In this document: positions 45,107 to 55,108 of the stretch, one piece after another
Numbering within the stretch: position 1 is the stretch's first letter
Layout: each line of letters opens with the position of its first letter
Assembly: GCF_011050055.1 (NCBI RefSeq)
Contig: NZ_DRGM01000082.1
Location: 17,458-81,457 of the forward strand
Source: Pseudoalteromonas prydzensis
Lineage (GTDB): Bacteria; Pseudomonadota; Gammaproteobacteria; Enterobacterales; Alteromonadaceae
Length of the DNA stretch: 64,000 bases
Reading direction: 5' to 3'
Program-made: the position numbers and the translations under genes
The notes under the pieces: model-generated
Database searches by the model: none
Seen by the model: only the letters and a program-made list of their open reading frames with translations
Told to the model about the DNA's origin: nothing

Positions 45107-46593
45107 GTACAGAACAATTAAGTGCTGAGTTAGAGTCAACTTCAGAAGTAACTTCTTCGCTATTAGAACAAGCTATTGGTGCTACTAAGCAAACAGATGC
45201 GAGCCGTGCAGAAGAGTTACTAAGAACATTAACTGAAGAAGCAATGAAAGGTACAGTCCAGTGGAATAAAAACATGACTGTGACATTCAATGAAGCTATT
45301 CAGTTAATCGATCAAAAAATATCAAAGCAGCTAAGTGTAGTAATGCACAGCGATGAATTTCAAAAGCTTGAAGGTTCATGGCGTGGTCTACACCATTTGG
45401 TGATGAACTCAGATACCAGTGCAACACTAAAAATTCGTGTACTTAATATGAAGAAAAAAGAACTTCATAAAGATTTAAGTAAAGCGGTTGAATTTGATCA
45501 AAGCCAAACATTTAAGAAAATTTATGAAGCTGAATTTGGTACGCCTGGTGGTGAACCATATGGCACAATTGTAGGGGATTTTGAATTTACAAATCACCCA
45601 GAAGATGTTGAAACTTTAAGTTTAATGTCTAATGTTGCTGCTGCCGGCTTCTGCCCATTTATCTCTGCGTCGTCTCCTTCGTTATTTGGGTTTGACAACT
45701 GGGAAGAGCTAACTAAACCTCGCGATTTAGAAAAAGTATTTGAATCTTTAGAGTACACTAAGTGGCGTTCATTTCGAGATAGTGATGACTCTCGTTTTGT
45801 ATCACTTACTATGCCTCGTTTCTTATCTCGCTTACCGTATGGCGCAGCTTCTAAGCCTGTTGAAGAGTTTAACTATGAAGAGTTTGACGTTGAACCTAAA
45901 GACGGCCGTTCTTTAAGCGCTGATAATAATGACTATTGTTGGAGTAATGCTGCGTATGCAATGGCTACCAATATGGCTAAAGCATTCTCTCAATACGGTT
46001 TTTGTACAGCAATACGCGGTGCAGAAGGTGGTGGTAAAGTTGAAGGCTTACCGACCCATATTTTCACTAGTGACGACGGCGACCCTGATCTTAAATGCCC
46101 TACAGAAATCGGTATCACAGATAGACGTGAGGCTGAATTAAGCAAGCTTGGTTTCTTACCGCTTTGTCATTATAAAAATACTGATTACGCCGTATTCTTT
46201 GGTGGTCAAAGTTGTCAAAAACCACAAATTTATTCAACCCCAGATGCGACTGCCAACGCTGCTATTTCGGCACGTTTACCATACCTGATGGCAACATCAC
46301 GCTTTGCACATTACTTAAAAGTAATGGCGCGCGATAAAATCGGTAGCTTCATGGAAGCTGAAGACGTTGAGTCTTGGTTAAATCGTTGGATCCTATCGTA
46401 TGTCAACGCGACAGAAGGTGGTGGCCAAGATATTAGAGCACGTTATCCATTAGCGGATGCCAAAGTATCTGTTAAAGAAATACCGGGTCAACCTGGTGCA
46501 TACAATGCAGTTGCATGGTTACGACCTTGGCTACAAATGGAAGAACTAACGTCTTCTTTACGTTTAGTAGCTAAAATTCCTGAGATCGGTTAA
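45103..46593 (+). CDS. tssC: T6SS contractile sheath large subunit TssC
   Basis: 496 residues. Conserved sheath sequence: [73 protein letters not shown] and C-terminal [10 protein letters not shown]. The N-terminal ~50 residues before the core hold the helix recognised by ClpV in related systems. Ribosome site GGAG. Overlaps tssB; followed 36 bases later by a second, divergent copy. Confidence 0.97.
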   Translation: MSTEQLSAELESTSEVTSSLLEQAIGATKQTDASRAEELLRTLTEEAMKGTVQWNKNMTVTFNEAIQLIDQKISKQLSVVMHSDEFQKLEGSWRGLHHLVMNSDTSATLKIRVLNMKKKELHKDLSKAVEFDQSQTFKKIYEAEFGTPGGEPYGTIVGDFEFTNHPEDVETLSLMSNVAAAGFCPFISASSPSLFGFDNWEELTKPRDLEKVFESLEYTKWRSFRDSDDSRFVSLTMPRFLSRLPYGAASKPVEEFNYEEFDVEPKDGRSLSADNNDYCWSNAAYAMATNMAKAFSQYGFCTAIRGAEGGGKVEGLPTHIFTSDDGDPDLKCPTEIGITDRREAELSKLGFLPLCHYKNTDYAVFFGGQSCQKPQIYSTPDATANAAISARLPYLMATSRFAHYLKVMARDKIGSFMEAEDVESWLNRWILSYVNATEGGGQDIRARYPLADAKVSVKEIPGQPGAYNAVAWLRPWLQMEELTSSLRLVAKIPEIG

Positions 46594-46629
46594 TCATCCG
46601 ATCTTTAGCGTTAAGGATAATGCTGTAAA

Positions 46630-48156
46630 ATGAATCATGAAGAGTTTTCATTTATAAATCAAGATGTTACTTTTTTCCAAAAGTCGCACTCTCGTATAAG
46701 TGATAATGATGCCTTGCTTGACCGTTTTTTGTATGAAAAAAACTTAGACAAGGCCTTGTTATTATGGCTTGAAGGCTCTTCTGATTCACCTATTACATGG
46801 AGTAAAGAGTCACTAAGTCCTTATTTACAAAAAGTTATCGTTGAACTCGATCAGCTTATATCAAATCAATTAAATTTAATAATTCATCAACCACGCTTTC
46901 AAAAATTAGAAGCAAGTTGGCGAAACCTATGGTGGTTGCTGTTACAAACAGAGCAATACGACAAAGAAAATAAAGTAAAAATAAAAGTATTGAACTGTGA
47001 TTGGGCAACACTTTCAAAAGATGTTAATAAAGCAATCGATTTTGACCAAAGCTTATTTTTTCAGTTGTTGTACCAAAGTGAATTTGATAGTGCCGGTGGT
47101 GAACCTTTCGGAGTCGTAATTGGTGATTACGAAATCAGTAACATGTTTTCACAAGGGTCTATTTACAACGATATCGACACAATTAAAGAAATATCGCGTA
47201 CCGCAGCCGCGGCTTTTGCACCGTTTATTTGCTCTGCTTCTGCAAGTTTATTTGGTGCAGATAATTTTTCAGATTTAGGTTATCACTCAGATTTGTTTAA
47301 TCAATTTGATCAACCTGAATATATTAAGTGGCAAAGCTTTAGAAGCATGGAAGAAGCTCGATTTGTAGGACTCACCTTACCCCATGTTTTAGTGCGACCT
47401 CCTTATAAAAATGACGGTAAACGTCATCAAGATTTTTATTTTAAAGAGCACATTAATGACCCTGAAACGGATATGCTGTGGGGAAATGCTGCGTATCAAT
47501 TTGTTTCAACGATTATTCGCGCTTACTGTGACAGTGGCTGGTTTGGACACATTCGTGGCATGGAACCCGGCAAGGTATCAAAGGGATTAGTGACAGGGTT
47601 AGCTAAGGATAATTTTGCCAATGATATTTATCAAAAAGAATCAAAACCACCACTTGATTTGCTGGTCACGAGTAAGTTTGAAAAGCAATTTTCGGAACTT
47701 GGGTTTATCCCAACTTCGTCCGTTACTAACACCGAACATATTGTTTTTTATAGTAATGCATCAGTTCAAAAAACAAAAAATTATGAATCAAGTGCAGCAA
47801 ACATCAATGCCCGTTTGTCATCTATGTTGCAATACATTTTGTGTGTCTCTCGGTTTGCTCACTATTTAAAGCTATTAGCAAGGGACCGAGTTGGTTCATA
47901 TAACACAGCACAAGCATGTGAGCGCGATTTACAGGCATGGATCAATAATTATACAACCGCGTCAGACTCAGCGTCTGAATATGTGAGAAGTAAGTATCCA
48001 CTGAGTAATGCAAAAATAAAAGTAAGCGAAAATAAGGCGAATCCTGATCACTATTTTTCAGTTTTGCAGTTACAGCCCCATTTTCAATTAGATCAAATGG
48101 TCTCCAGTATTAAATTAATTACAGAGCTCAGTCCTCATCACAAAATAAAGGAATAG
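46630..48156 (+). CDS. Second TssC-like sheath protein (TssC2/ImpD type)
   Basis: 508 residues, clearly paralogous to TssC: FQKLEASWRNLWWLLLQ, EFDSAGGEPFGVVIGDYEIS, AAAAFAPFICSASASLFGAD, ARFVGLTLPHVLVRPPY, RFAHYLKLLARDRVGS. It differs in its N-terminus (MNHEEFSFINQDVTFFQK) and lacks the final conserved strand form. Tandem TssC copies occur in the Rhizobium imp and Agrobacterium clusters, where one copy pairs with TssB. Its role here is unknown: alternative sheath ring, baseplate-proximal ring or TagJ partner. Next gene starts 2 bases later. Confidence 0.9.
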   Translation: MNHEEFSFINQDVTFFQKSHSRISDNDALLDRFLYEKNLDKALLLWLEGSSDSPITWSKESLSPYLQKVIVELDQLISNQLNLIIHQPRFQKLEASWRNLWWLLLQTEQYDKENKVKIKVLNCDWATLSKDVNKAIDFDQSLFFQLLYQSEFDSAGGEPFGVVIGDYEISNMFSQGSIYNDIDTIKEISRTAAAAFAPFICSASASLFGADNFSDLGYHSDLFNQFDQPEYIKWQSFRSMEEARFVGLTLPHVLVRPPYKNDGKRHQDFYFKEHINDPETDMLWGNAAYQFVSTIIRAYCDSGWFGHIRGMEPGKVSKGLVTGLAKDNFANDIYQKESKPPLDLLVTSKFEKQFSELGFIPTSSVTNTEHIVFYSNASVQKTKNYESSAANINARLSSMLQYILCVSRFAHYLKLLARDRVGSYNTAQACERDLQAWINNYTTASDSASEYVRSKYPLSNAKIKVSENKANPDHYFSVLQLQPHFQLDQMVSSIKLITELSPHHKIKE

Positions 48157-48158
48157 TC

Positions 48159-48929
48159 ATGAAAAAAATAACCAGCCTCATCCGTGAGGGAAAACTTGCT
48201 GAAGCGTTAGCTTCTTGCGCAACTGAGCTGCAAGATGAACCATTAAATTATGATGTAAGAAGTCTTTATTCAGAACTTCTTTGCATCAATGGTGAGCTTG
48301 AAAAAGCCGATAAGCAGATTGATTTTATGGTGCAAAAGAATCCTGAGTTTGCAGTTGGGGCAATTAATTTAAGACATTTAATTCGCGCTCAACAATCTAG
48401 AATTGATTTCTACCAAGGAAAGGGCATCCCTAAACTATTTCATGACGCAGATGAACTCGATACGCTGTTCTTAAAAATGCATGTGGCTTTGCAAGAAGGT
48501 GAGATTGAGCAAGCGGCTGGGCTTGCAAAAGAAATGGAAGAATTAAGAAGCTCACACGATGACGGCTCTACAACGCGCGACTTAGATGATACGTTAGGCC
48601 CATATTTAGAGGTGTTAGGCACTAATGGTGAGTTTTATCTCGCTAACTTTAATGAAATCGATTCATTAAAAATAGCACCGGTAGAATCTTTACTTGAAAC
48701 CATTTGGTTAAGAGTTGAAATCACAATTAAAGATGGCCCATCTGGCACTGCCCATCTCCCACTTATTTATACTAATTCCGAGTCAGATCTTGAAAAGCTT
48801 GGCCAAGTCACAGACTGGCAAGAACTTAATACTGATTTTATGGTAGGGAAAGGGATGAAAATGGTTTTTGCTAATGACGAAGCAATCACCATACCTGACT
48901 TACAAATAAGCTCGTTAGAAACAGCGTAA
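48159..48929 (+). CDS. tagJ: T6SS accessory protein TagJ (ImpE)
   Basis: 256 residues. N-terminal TPR-like helices (LAEALASCATELQDEPLNYD, ELLCINGELEKADKQIDFM), then the ImpE C-terminal domain (TNGEFYLANFNEIDSLKI, WLRVEITIKDGPSGTAHLPL). In other systems TagJ binds the TssB N-terminus and can affect sheath recycling. It lies 2 bases after the second TssC gene. Ribosome site AAGGA. Confidence 0.9.
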   Translation: MKKITSLIREGKLAEALASCATELQDEPLNYDVRSLYSELLCINGELEKADKQIDFMVQKNPEFAVGAINLRHLIRAQQSRIDFYQGKGIPKLFHDADELDTLFLKMHVALQEGEIEQAAGLAKEMEELRSSHDDGSTTRDLDDTLGPYLEVLGTNGEFYLANFNEIDSLKIAPVESLLETIWLRVEITIKDGPSGTAHLPLIYTNSESDLEKLGQVTDWQELNTDFMVGKGMKMVFANDEAITIPDLQISSLETA

Positions 48930-48946
48930 CAGAAAGTTAAATTGTC

Positions 48947-49432
48947 ATGATAGAGCATAAGCAACAGCTACAAGCATCCATCCTTGATCGATTGATTGAT
49001 GATGAGCCAAACTTTCAAGATGCACCCTCTCGTACTGAAGGGATCAGCATCAGTGAACTGCGTAAAAATGTGCGCAGAGATATTGAAGCTTTGTTAAATG
49101 CCCGTATTCAATGGCATACCTGGCCTGCTCAATATAATGAATTGTCGACGTCATGCTTATCTTATGGTTTGCCTGACTTTTCAAGTATGTCAGTGAGTTC
49201 TCATGAGGGACGGGCACTGTTATGTGAGACCGTCAGAAATACAATTTTAAAGTTTGAACCACGCTTCTTAGAAGTCGAAGTATTTACAGATGAAGATGTG
49301 CCAATAAACAGGGTGCTTAATTTAAGGATCAATGCACTTTTGTACGCTGATCCCGAGCCTGAATTTATTAGTTTTGATTCAGAAGTAGAGCCAGTGAACC
49401 TTGGCATGAAGATTATTGAGGCGTCATTATGA
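48947..49432 (+). CDS. tssE: T6SS baseplate protein TssE (gp25-like)
   Basis: 161 residues. gp25-like lysozyme-family fold: ISELRKNVRRDIEALLNARI, CLSYGLPDFSSMS, FEPRFLEV and LNLRINALLYADPEPEFISF. Part of the wedge that starts sheath polymerisation. The stop overlaps the tssF start by 4 bases. The ribosome site is weak; translation may couple to tagJ 17 bases upstream. Confidence 0.94.
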   Translation: MIEHKQQLQASILDRLIDDEPNFQDAPSRTEGISISELRKNVRRDIEALLNARIQWHTWPAQYNELSTSCLSYGLPDFSSMSVSSHEGRALLCETVRNTILKFEPRFLEVEVFTDEDVPINRVLNLRINALLYADPEPEFISFDSEVEPVNLGMKIIEASL

Positions 49433-51255
49433 ACGATGAATTATTAAAATATTACAATCGTGAATTAGCATTTGTGCGTCACTTAGGTAAAGATTTCTCT
49501 GAAAAATACCCAAAAGTAGCCGGTCGTTTAAAGTTGAGTGAGGATCATATTGAAGATCCACACGTATCGCGATTAATAGAGTCTTTTGCTTTTTTAACCG
49601 CCAACATTAGACAAAAATTAGATGATAGTTTCCCTGAATTAACGGATGCGTTATTAGGGCAAATGTTGCCTGATTACCAAGCGCCAATTCCGTCAATGTC
49701 AGTTGTTAAGCTAGAAGCTGAAAACTTATCTACAGCGGGCGTGGTTATTCCAAGGGCCAGTGAAGTTGAAACCAACGTAGAGTCTATGAAGCAGTGTAAG
49801 TTTCAAACATGCTATGAAACTTACTTATGGCCCGTTGAAATTACCCATGCTCAATTTGATAACAGTCCCTTTGTTGCTCCTAAACCTCGTTGGCACGAGC
49901 GAGCTAAATCAATTTTCAAGCTTGAATTAAGCGGTGAATACAAAGGAGTATCACTCGCTGAAACAGGGCTTGAAAAGCTGCGAGTGTTTATCAATGGGCA
50001 GTGGCATCACACCTTAAAAGTGTACGAATTACTCTTTAAACACGCTATTGGTATAGCCATAGATAATGGTGAAGAAGGGATCAAGTATTTATCAAAAAAC
50101 CAACTTAAAGCCGTTGGTTTTGAGCCGCATGAAGCCGTTGTTCCTTACTCGCAGCGCTCATCCGGTGGCTATCGTCTACTTGTTGAGAACTTTACGTTTC
50201 CTGAAAAATTTCGGTTTTTTGAAATTGATGGCATAGGAGCTTCGCTACCCAAGCAATCAAACCGATGTGAAATTTATATTTACCTCGATACTGAGTCAAA
50301 TGAGCTTGAAAAACAAGTCGATAAAAACATGTTTTTGCTCGGCTGTACGCCTATCATTAACCTGTTTGAGCAAGAGCTTGAACCGATTCGGCCACAAATA
50401 AGCGAATATGAGTACCAATTAACACCGCGTTATATGGACTCTGAAATCTCCGAAGTGATTGCCATTTCTGAAGTGATTGCGTTTGACCATAAAGGCAATA
50501 AACAAGTGGTATCACCTTTTTATGGGCAAACTCATCCAAAGTATCAAGGCCATAATGATTTATTTTGGCATATTCGCAGAGAAACAGCCTCATGGGCTGG
50601 AGGCTATGTAGAGTCGGGTACTGAGACTTTTATGTCACTGGTTGATGCTACATTTGAAAACAGTGCATTGGAATATGGTGAAGGTAACTCTGTTTTAACG
50701 GTAAGAGCGAAATGTAGCAACAGGAACTTGCCTGCCAGTATGCCGTTTGGCGATGATGAATTGGGGTTATTAATGCCAGAGCGCGGAGATGTAATAAAAA
50801 AAATCCGTTGCCTCACTCCTTTTACCCATGCTGTTAGACCTATTTTAGCCGATGCAACAAGATGGCAATTAGTAAACCATTTAACGTTGGATACCTTCAG
50901 TGGTGATGATGCTTGTAATCGATTAAAAGAAATTTTAAGGCTCTATGACTTCAGGGCGACGCCGCAAAGTAAAGGCATGATTGATAATATCTATCGCTTA
51001 AAAATAGCCCCTTCAACGGCAAGAGTTGTGCAACAAGGACGCGTGAGCTTTGCCACCGGCAGTGAAATTGAAATCACCTTTGCCAATGATGATTTCTCTG
51101 GTAGCGGTATGTTTTTCTTTGCTGCGATTTTAGACCATTTCTTTGCACAATTTGCTGCAATTAATAGTTACACGCGCCTTAGTCTTAGATTAAAAGAGCA
51201 GGAACAGATTTATTATCAATGGCCTGCGCGAGTGGGAGATAATCCACTTTTATGA
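49429..51255 (+). CDS. tssF: T6SS baseplate protein TssF
   Basis: 608 residues, typical size. Family start LLKYYNRELAFVRHLGKDFS and EKYPKVAGRLKL, then VSRLIESFAFLTANIRQKLD, ELTDALLGQMLPDYQ, and a late GSGMFFFAAILDHFFAQFAA block. It forms the wedge with TssG and TssE and docks TssK. Overlaps tssE and tssG by 4 bases each. Confidence 0.96.
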   Translation: MNDELLKYYNRELAFVRHLGKDFSEKYPKVAGRLKLSEDHIEDPHVSRLIESFAFLTANIRQKLDDSFPELTDALLGQMLPDYQAPIPSMSVVKLEAENLSTAGVVIPRASEVETNVESMKQCKFQTCYETYLWPVEITHAQFDNSPFVAPKPRWHERAKSIFKLELSGEYKGVSLAETGLEKLRVFINGQWHHTLKVYELLFKHAIGIAIDNGEEGIKYLSKNQLKAVGFEPHEAVVPYSQRSSGGYRLLVENFTFPEKFRFFEIDGIGASLPKQSNRCEIYIYLDTESNELEKQVDKNMFLLGCTPIINLFEQELEPIRPQISEYEYQLTPRYMDSEISEVIAISEVIAFDHKGNKQVVSPFYGQTHPKYQGHNDLFWHIRRETASWAGGYVESGTETFMSLVDATFENSALEYGEGNSVLTVRAKCSNRNLPASMPFGDDELGLLMPERGDVIKKIRCLTPFTHAVRPILADATRWQLVNHLTLDTFSGDDACNRLKEILRLYDFRATPQSKGMIDNIYRLKIAPSTARVVQQGRVSFATGSEIEITFANDDFSGSGMFFFAAILDHFFAQFAAINSYTRLSLRLKEQEQIYYQWPARVGDNPLL

Positions 51256-52241
51256 TCAAGCAGCTAATTTCGCAAGCCTCACAAATTGATTTTTATAAAG
51301 CTGTTTTTATCGTTGAAAAGCAGCTTAAAAAGCGTGGTTTAGAGTATCGCCATGTAGGTTACGATAGTAGCCCTAAGTTAGAATTGATTAAATTTACGGC
51401 AACCCAAAAGTTTGGTTACCCAGGGAATGCAATTACCAAGCTTGAAGAAATTAGCTTTGAAGATGGCTTACATAAAGTGCATATGCAAGTTTCGTTTATG
51501 GGCTTAACAGGGTGCTCTGGCGCATTACCACAGTTTTACAGTGAGTTGGTGATGCAGCGCTTACGTTATAAAGACACTACCATGCGTGATTTTTACGACA
51601 TGTTTAATCACCGTTTAGTCTCTTTGTATTACCGTGCATGGAAAAAATATAAGCCGTCGCTTAATCATACTAACAGCGCTCGAAATAAAGATCCCTATAC
51701 ACAAATTTTGGGCTTGCTGAGTGGTGGTTATAACGAACACCAACTTTATTTTGCCGGTTTGTATAGTCGAAAAATTAGAAACGCATTTGATTTAAAAAAC
51801 ATTTTATCGTCGTATTTAGATTGCCAAGTCACAATTAAGCAAATGGTGGGTCAATGGCATAATTTAGATGCACAAGAGCAAACCTGTTTAGCGAGCCAAG
51901 CGTTATATGAGGGCCAACATGCTCGCTTAGGCATAGATACAATGCTAGGTAAAAAAGTGTGGGATGCATCGTCGAACATTGAAGTAAATATTGCGACAGA
52001 TGATCCACAAAAGGCCAAATTATTACTACCCAATGGAACGTTATTCAAATTAGCTAACAAAATTACCAAAGATTATGTGGGTAATGCCATTAATTTTCGT
52101 TTAGTCATTGAATCGCACTTTGCAAGCTTAGGTTCTGTATCGCTAGCGCAGAGTAATTGTCAGCTAGGAGCGAATAGTTTCTTAGCGGTACAGCATGACA
52201 AATCAAAATCAAACCCTACTAAGTTATCGTTTAAGGGATAA
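51252..52241 (+). CDS. tssG: T6SS baseplate protein TssG
   Basis: 329 residues. TssG markers: FTATQKFGYPGNAIT, VSFMGLTGCSGALPQFYSEL, RDFYDMFNHRLVSLYYRAWK, and QTCLASQALYEGQHARLG. Partner of TssF in the baseplate wedge. The start overlaps tssF; 22 bases then separate it from clpV. Confidence 0.95.
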   Translation: MIKQLISQASQIDFYKAVFIVEKQLKKRGLEYRHVGYDSSPKLELIKFTATQKFGYPGNAITKLEEISFEDGLHKVHMQVSFMGLTGCSGALPQFYSELVMQRLRYKDTTMRDFYDMFNHRLVSLYYRAWKKYKPSLNHTNSARNKDPYTQILGLLSGGYNEHQLYFAGLYSRKIRNAFDLKNILSSYLDCQVTIKQMVGQWHNLDAQEQTCLASQALYEGQHARLGIDTMLGKKVWDASSNIEVNIATDDPQKAKLLLPNGTLFKLANKITKDYVGNAINFRLVIESHFASLGSVSLAQSNCQLGANSFLAVQHDKSKSNPTKLSFKG

Positions 52242-52263
52242 TTAAAATTAAAAGGAACAGAGT

Positions 52264-54870
52264 ATGTCTTCGATGACACTGAATAAATTAGTTGAAAAAC
52301 TGAGTCCCGACTGCAGAAAAAGCCTTGAGGCGGCTGTTGCAATTTGTAATAGCCGCAGTCACTTTACGGTTGAACTTGAGCATTGGTTACTCGCCATGGT
52401 CGAGCAGCAGCTTGATGATGTTAGGCTTATTTTTGGTTCATTTGATATCGACATTGATAAAGTGAAACAGGATTTAAATCAGTCACTTGAATCTTTCAAA
52501 ACCGGGAGTGAGTCTTCGCCTAGTTTATCTGTGCATGTTACGAGTCTATTAAGACAATCTTGGTTAAGTACCAGTATAGAATTTACGGATCAGCAAATTC
52601 GCAGTGCATATGTTATTTATACATTAACGAAAGACGACACGCTAGCTAGTTTGGTTACCCGCTGTAGTAAGTTATTTAATAAAATTGATCCGGGCCAGCT
52701 ATTACATGCTTGGCCTGAAATTGTGGCGCAATCACAAGAGCGCAACCATGCAGCGCAAAATGCGACGGCAACACAAGCAAGCATGAATTCTAAAACGCCA
52801 AATCTTGAACAATTTACAGTTGATCTCACTGCGCAAGCACGTGCAGGTAAGATAGACCCTATTTTAGGTCGTGATTTTGAAATTAGACAAATGATCGATA
52901 TTTTGACACGACGCCGCCAAAACAACCCGATTTTAACGGGTGAAGCAGGGGTTGGTAAAACAGCTGTTGTAGAAGGTCTAGCACTTAGAATTGCGCAAAA
53001 AGATGTGCCAGCTGTCTTACAAAATGTAAGAATTCATAGCTTAGACTTAGCGCTACTACAAGCTGGTGCAGGCATGAAAGGAGAGTTTGAAAATCGCTTA
53101 AAGTCATTAATTAATGAAGTTAAGAATTCAGCTGATCCGGTTATTTTATTTATCGATGAAGCACACACCATGATCGGCAGTGGTGGTCAAGCGGGTCAAA
53201 ACGACGCTGCTAATTTATTAAAACCAGCACTAGCCCGTGGTGAATTACGTACAATTGCTGCAACCACATGGGCAGAGTATAAAAAGTTTTTTGAAAAAGA
53301 CGCCGCGCTGACTCGCCGTTTTCAAGTTGTAAAAGTTGAAGAGCCAACGCCAGAAAAAGCGGTTGCGATGTTACGAGGTTTAGTCCCTGTAATGGAGCGC
53401 CACCATAAGGTATTTATTTCTGAGCAGGCGCTGGAAAGTGCTGTTCATCTTTCACATCGATACATTACTGCAAGGCAACTACCAGATAAAGCAGTTGCTC
53501 TTTTGGACACTGCTTGTGCCCGCGTTGCGATGAGCCAAGCGTCTACCCCTAACACGATAGAACAATTAGTGAATCGCCTGAGTGTGATTGAAACGCAAAT
53601 AAAAATGCTAAATCGTGAACAAAAAACGGGCTTAGATCATTCGCAGCAGTTAGATAATTTAAAAGCAGAATTGCTTAGTATTGATCAGCAACTACTGCCA
53701 CTCAACGAGCAATTTAAGCTCGAGAAAGAGATTGTCTCAGAATTAAATCAAACGCTTGAACTTGTAAATACGCAAGAGCAAGAAGCATCACAAGCAATGC
53801 TTGAGTCACTAAAGCTCAGTAAAGAAAAGCTCGCTGCGTTTGAGCAAAATATGGTGCACTGGCAGGTTAGTGAAGAGCTTATTGCGCAAGTGATTTCAGA
53901 CTGGACAGGTATTCCTGTTGGTAAAATGCATGAAGATGAAATTCATGGCATTTTGAACTTAGCATCACACATGAAACAGCGTGTGGTTGGCCAAGATCAT
54001 GCCCTGGATTTAATAGCTAAAGTTGTACAAACCTCTCGGGCACAGCTTGCCGATGAAAGTCGCCCTAATGGGATATTTATGCTCGCCGGCCCAAGTGGGG
54101 TTGGTAAAACAGAGACCGCTTTATCACTAGCGCAGGAAGTATATGGCAGTGAAGAAAATGTCACTGTGATCAACATGTCTGAATTTAAAGAAGAACACAA
54201 AGTTTCATTATTATTAGGTTCACCTCCTGGTTATGTTGGTTATGGTGAGGGCGGCATTCTAACTGAAGCCGTGAGACGAAAACCTTATAGTGTTGTGTTG
54301 TTAGATGAAATGGAAAAAGCGCACCCTGGTGTGCAAGATATTTTCTATCAAGTTTTTGATAAGGGCACCATCAAAGATGGCGAAGGACGTGATATTGATT
54401 TTAAGAACACCATTATCATTATGACCTCAAATGTGGGCACAGATACCACTATGAGCCTATTTGAAGACGAAGAGAGTAAGCCAAGTATCAAAGGTTTATT
54501 AAAGGCCTTACAAGATGATTTACTTACTGCTTTTAAACCAGCATTTTTAGGTCGTATTAATGTCATTCCTTATATTCCATTAAGTGATGATATCCTTACT
54601 GAAATTGCAGCGATTCAATTGGCTAAAATAATCAAGCGAGTTGATAAAAATTATAATGCTGAGTTGGCTTATAATGATGACGTTATTGACTATATTGTTG
54701 CAAACTGCCAAAACGCTGGGTCAGGTGCTAGAAATATTCATACAATATTGCAAAATAAAGTGTTGCCAATGCTTTCTGAAGTCCTACTTTTCAGTATGAT
54801 AGAAAATAACGAAATAAATAATATATTGTTGAAAGTTAAAGATAATGAATTTGAGCTTAATATTAATTAA
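52264..54870 (+). CDS. clpV: T6SS sheath-recycling AAA+ ATPase ClpV (TssH)
   Basis: 868 residues. N-domain about 1-160 with FTVELEHWLLAMVEQQ, which binds the TssC N-terminal helix in known systems. First AAA domain has Walker A GEAGVGKTAVVEG (about 226) and Walker B LFIDEAHTM. A coiled middle domain follows (about 430-545). The second AAA domain has GPSGVGKTETA (about 609), VVLLDEMEKAHPGV and IIIMTSNVG. It disassembles contracted sheath so the subunits can be reused. A hairpin follows the stop. This is the last gene of the main block. Confidence 0.96.
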   Translation: MSSMTLNKLVEKLSPDCRKSLEAAVAICNSRSHFTVELEHWLLAMVEQQLDDVRLIFGSFDIDIDKVKQDLNQSLESFKTGSESSPSLSVHVTSLLRQSWLSTSIEFTDQQIRSAYVIYTLTKDDTLASLVTRCSKLFNKIDPGQLLHAWPEIVAQSQERNHAAQNATATQASMNSKTPNLEQFTVDLTAQARAGKIDPILGRDFEIRQMIDILTRRRQNNPILTGEAGVGKTAVVEGLALRIAQKDVPAVLQNVRIHSLDLALLQAGAGMKGEFENRLKSLINEVKNSADPVILFIDEAHTMIGSGGQAGQNDAANLLKPALARGELRTIAATTWAEYKKFFEKDAALTRRFQVVKVEEPTPEKAVAMLRGLVPVMERHHKVFISEQALESAVHLSHRYITARQLPDKAVALLDTACARVAMSQASTPNTIEQLVNRLSVIETQIKMLNREQKTGLDHSQQLDNLKAELLSIDQQLLPLNEQFKLEKEIVSELNQTLELVNTQEQEASQAMLESLKLSKEKLAAFEQNMVHWQVSEELIAQVISDWTGIPVGKMHEDEIHGILNLASHMKQRVVGQDHALDLIAKVVQTSRAQLADESRPNGIFMLAGPSGVGKTETALSLAQEVYGSEENVTVINMSEFKEEHKVSLLLGSPPGYVGYGEGGILTEAVRRKPYSVVLLDEMEKAHPGVQDIFYQVFDKGTIKDGEGRDIDFKNTIIIMTSNVGTDTTMSLFEDEESKPSIKGLLKALQDDLLTAFKPAFLGRINVIPYIPLSDDILTEIAAIQLAKIIKRVDKNYNAELAYNDDVIDYIVANCQNAGSGARNIHTILQNKVLPMLSEVLLFSMIENNEINNILLKVKDNEFELNIN

Positions 54871-54876
54871 AAATAA

Positions 54877-54916
54877 TTTAATAAATAACCGCTAATAAGG
54901 TTGTTTATTAAATTTT
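54877..54916 (+). terminator. Terminator after clpV
   Basis: 14-bp inverted repeat TTTAATAAATAACC / GGTTGTTTATTAAA with one G-T pair and an 8-nt loop, followed by TTTT. AT-rich stem of moderate strength; some readthrough into hcp is possible. Confidence 0.6.
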
Positions 54917-54929
54917 ATGGCATTATAAT
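54901..54929 (+). promoter_or_regulatory. Candidate hcp promoter
   Basis: Perfect -10 TATAAT (54924-54929) with a partial -35 TTGTTT (54901-54906) at 17 bp. It overlaps the right arm of the clpV hairpin. It predicts an hcp leader of about 170 bases. Confidence 0.4.
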
Positions 54930-55108
54930 TTTGGTGCCTTAAATCACTACATGGAATTTTGAGACATTGTCTTCGTCTAAGGAAAGGATTTTTAGGGCCT
55001 TTTCATTGCAGTATTAGAGATAATGATTTCAAAGGAAGTTTTGGGAAACCAAAGAAAAGAATCCAGGCTAAATGGATAACATTGTTTAATAAAAAGGAGC
55101 ATTATCAA

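Noticed and set aside
54959..55108. N-terminal extension of Hcp
   Set aside because: Hcp proteins start at the MQANTYLKYG-type segment, which has its own strong ribosome site; the upstream codons are not Hcp-like.
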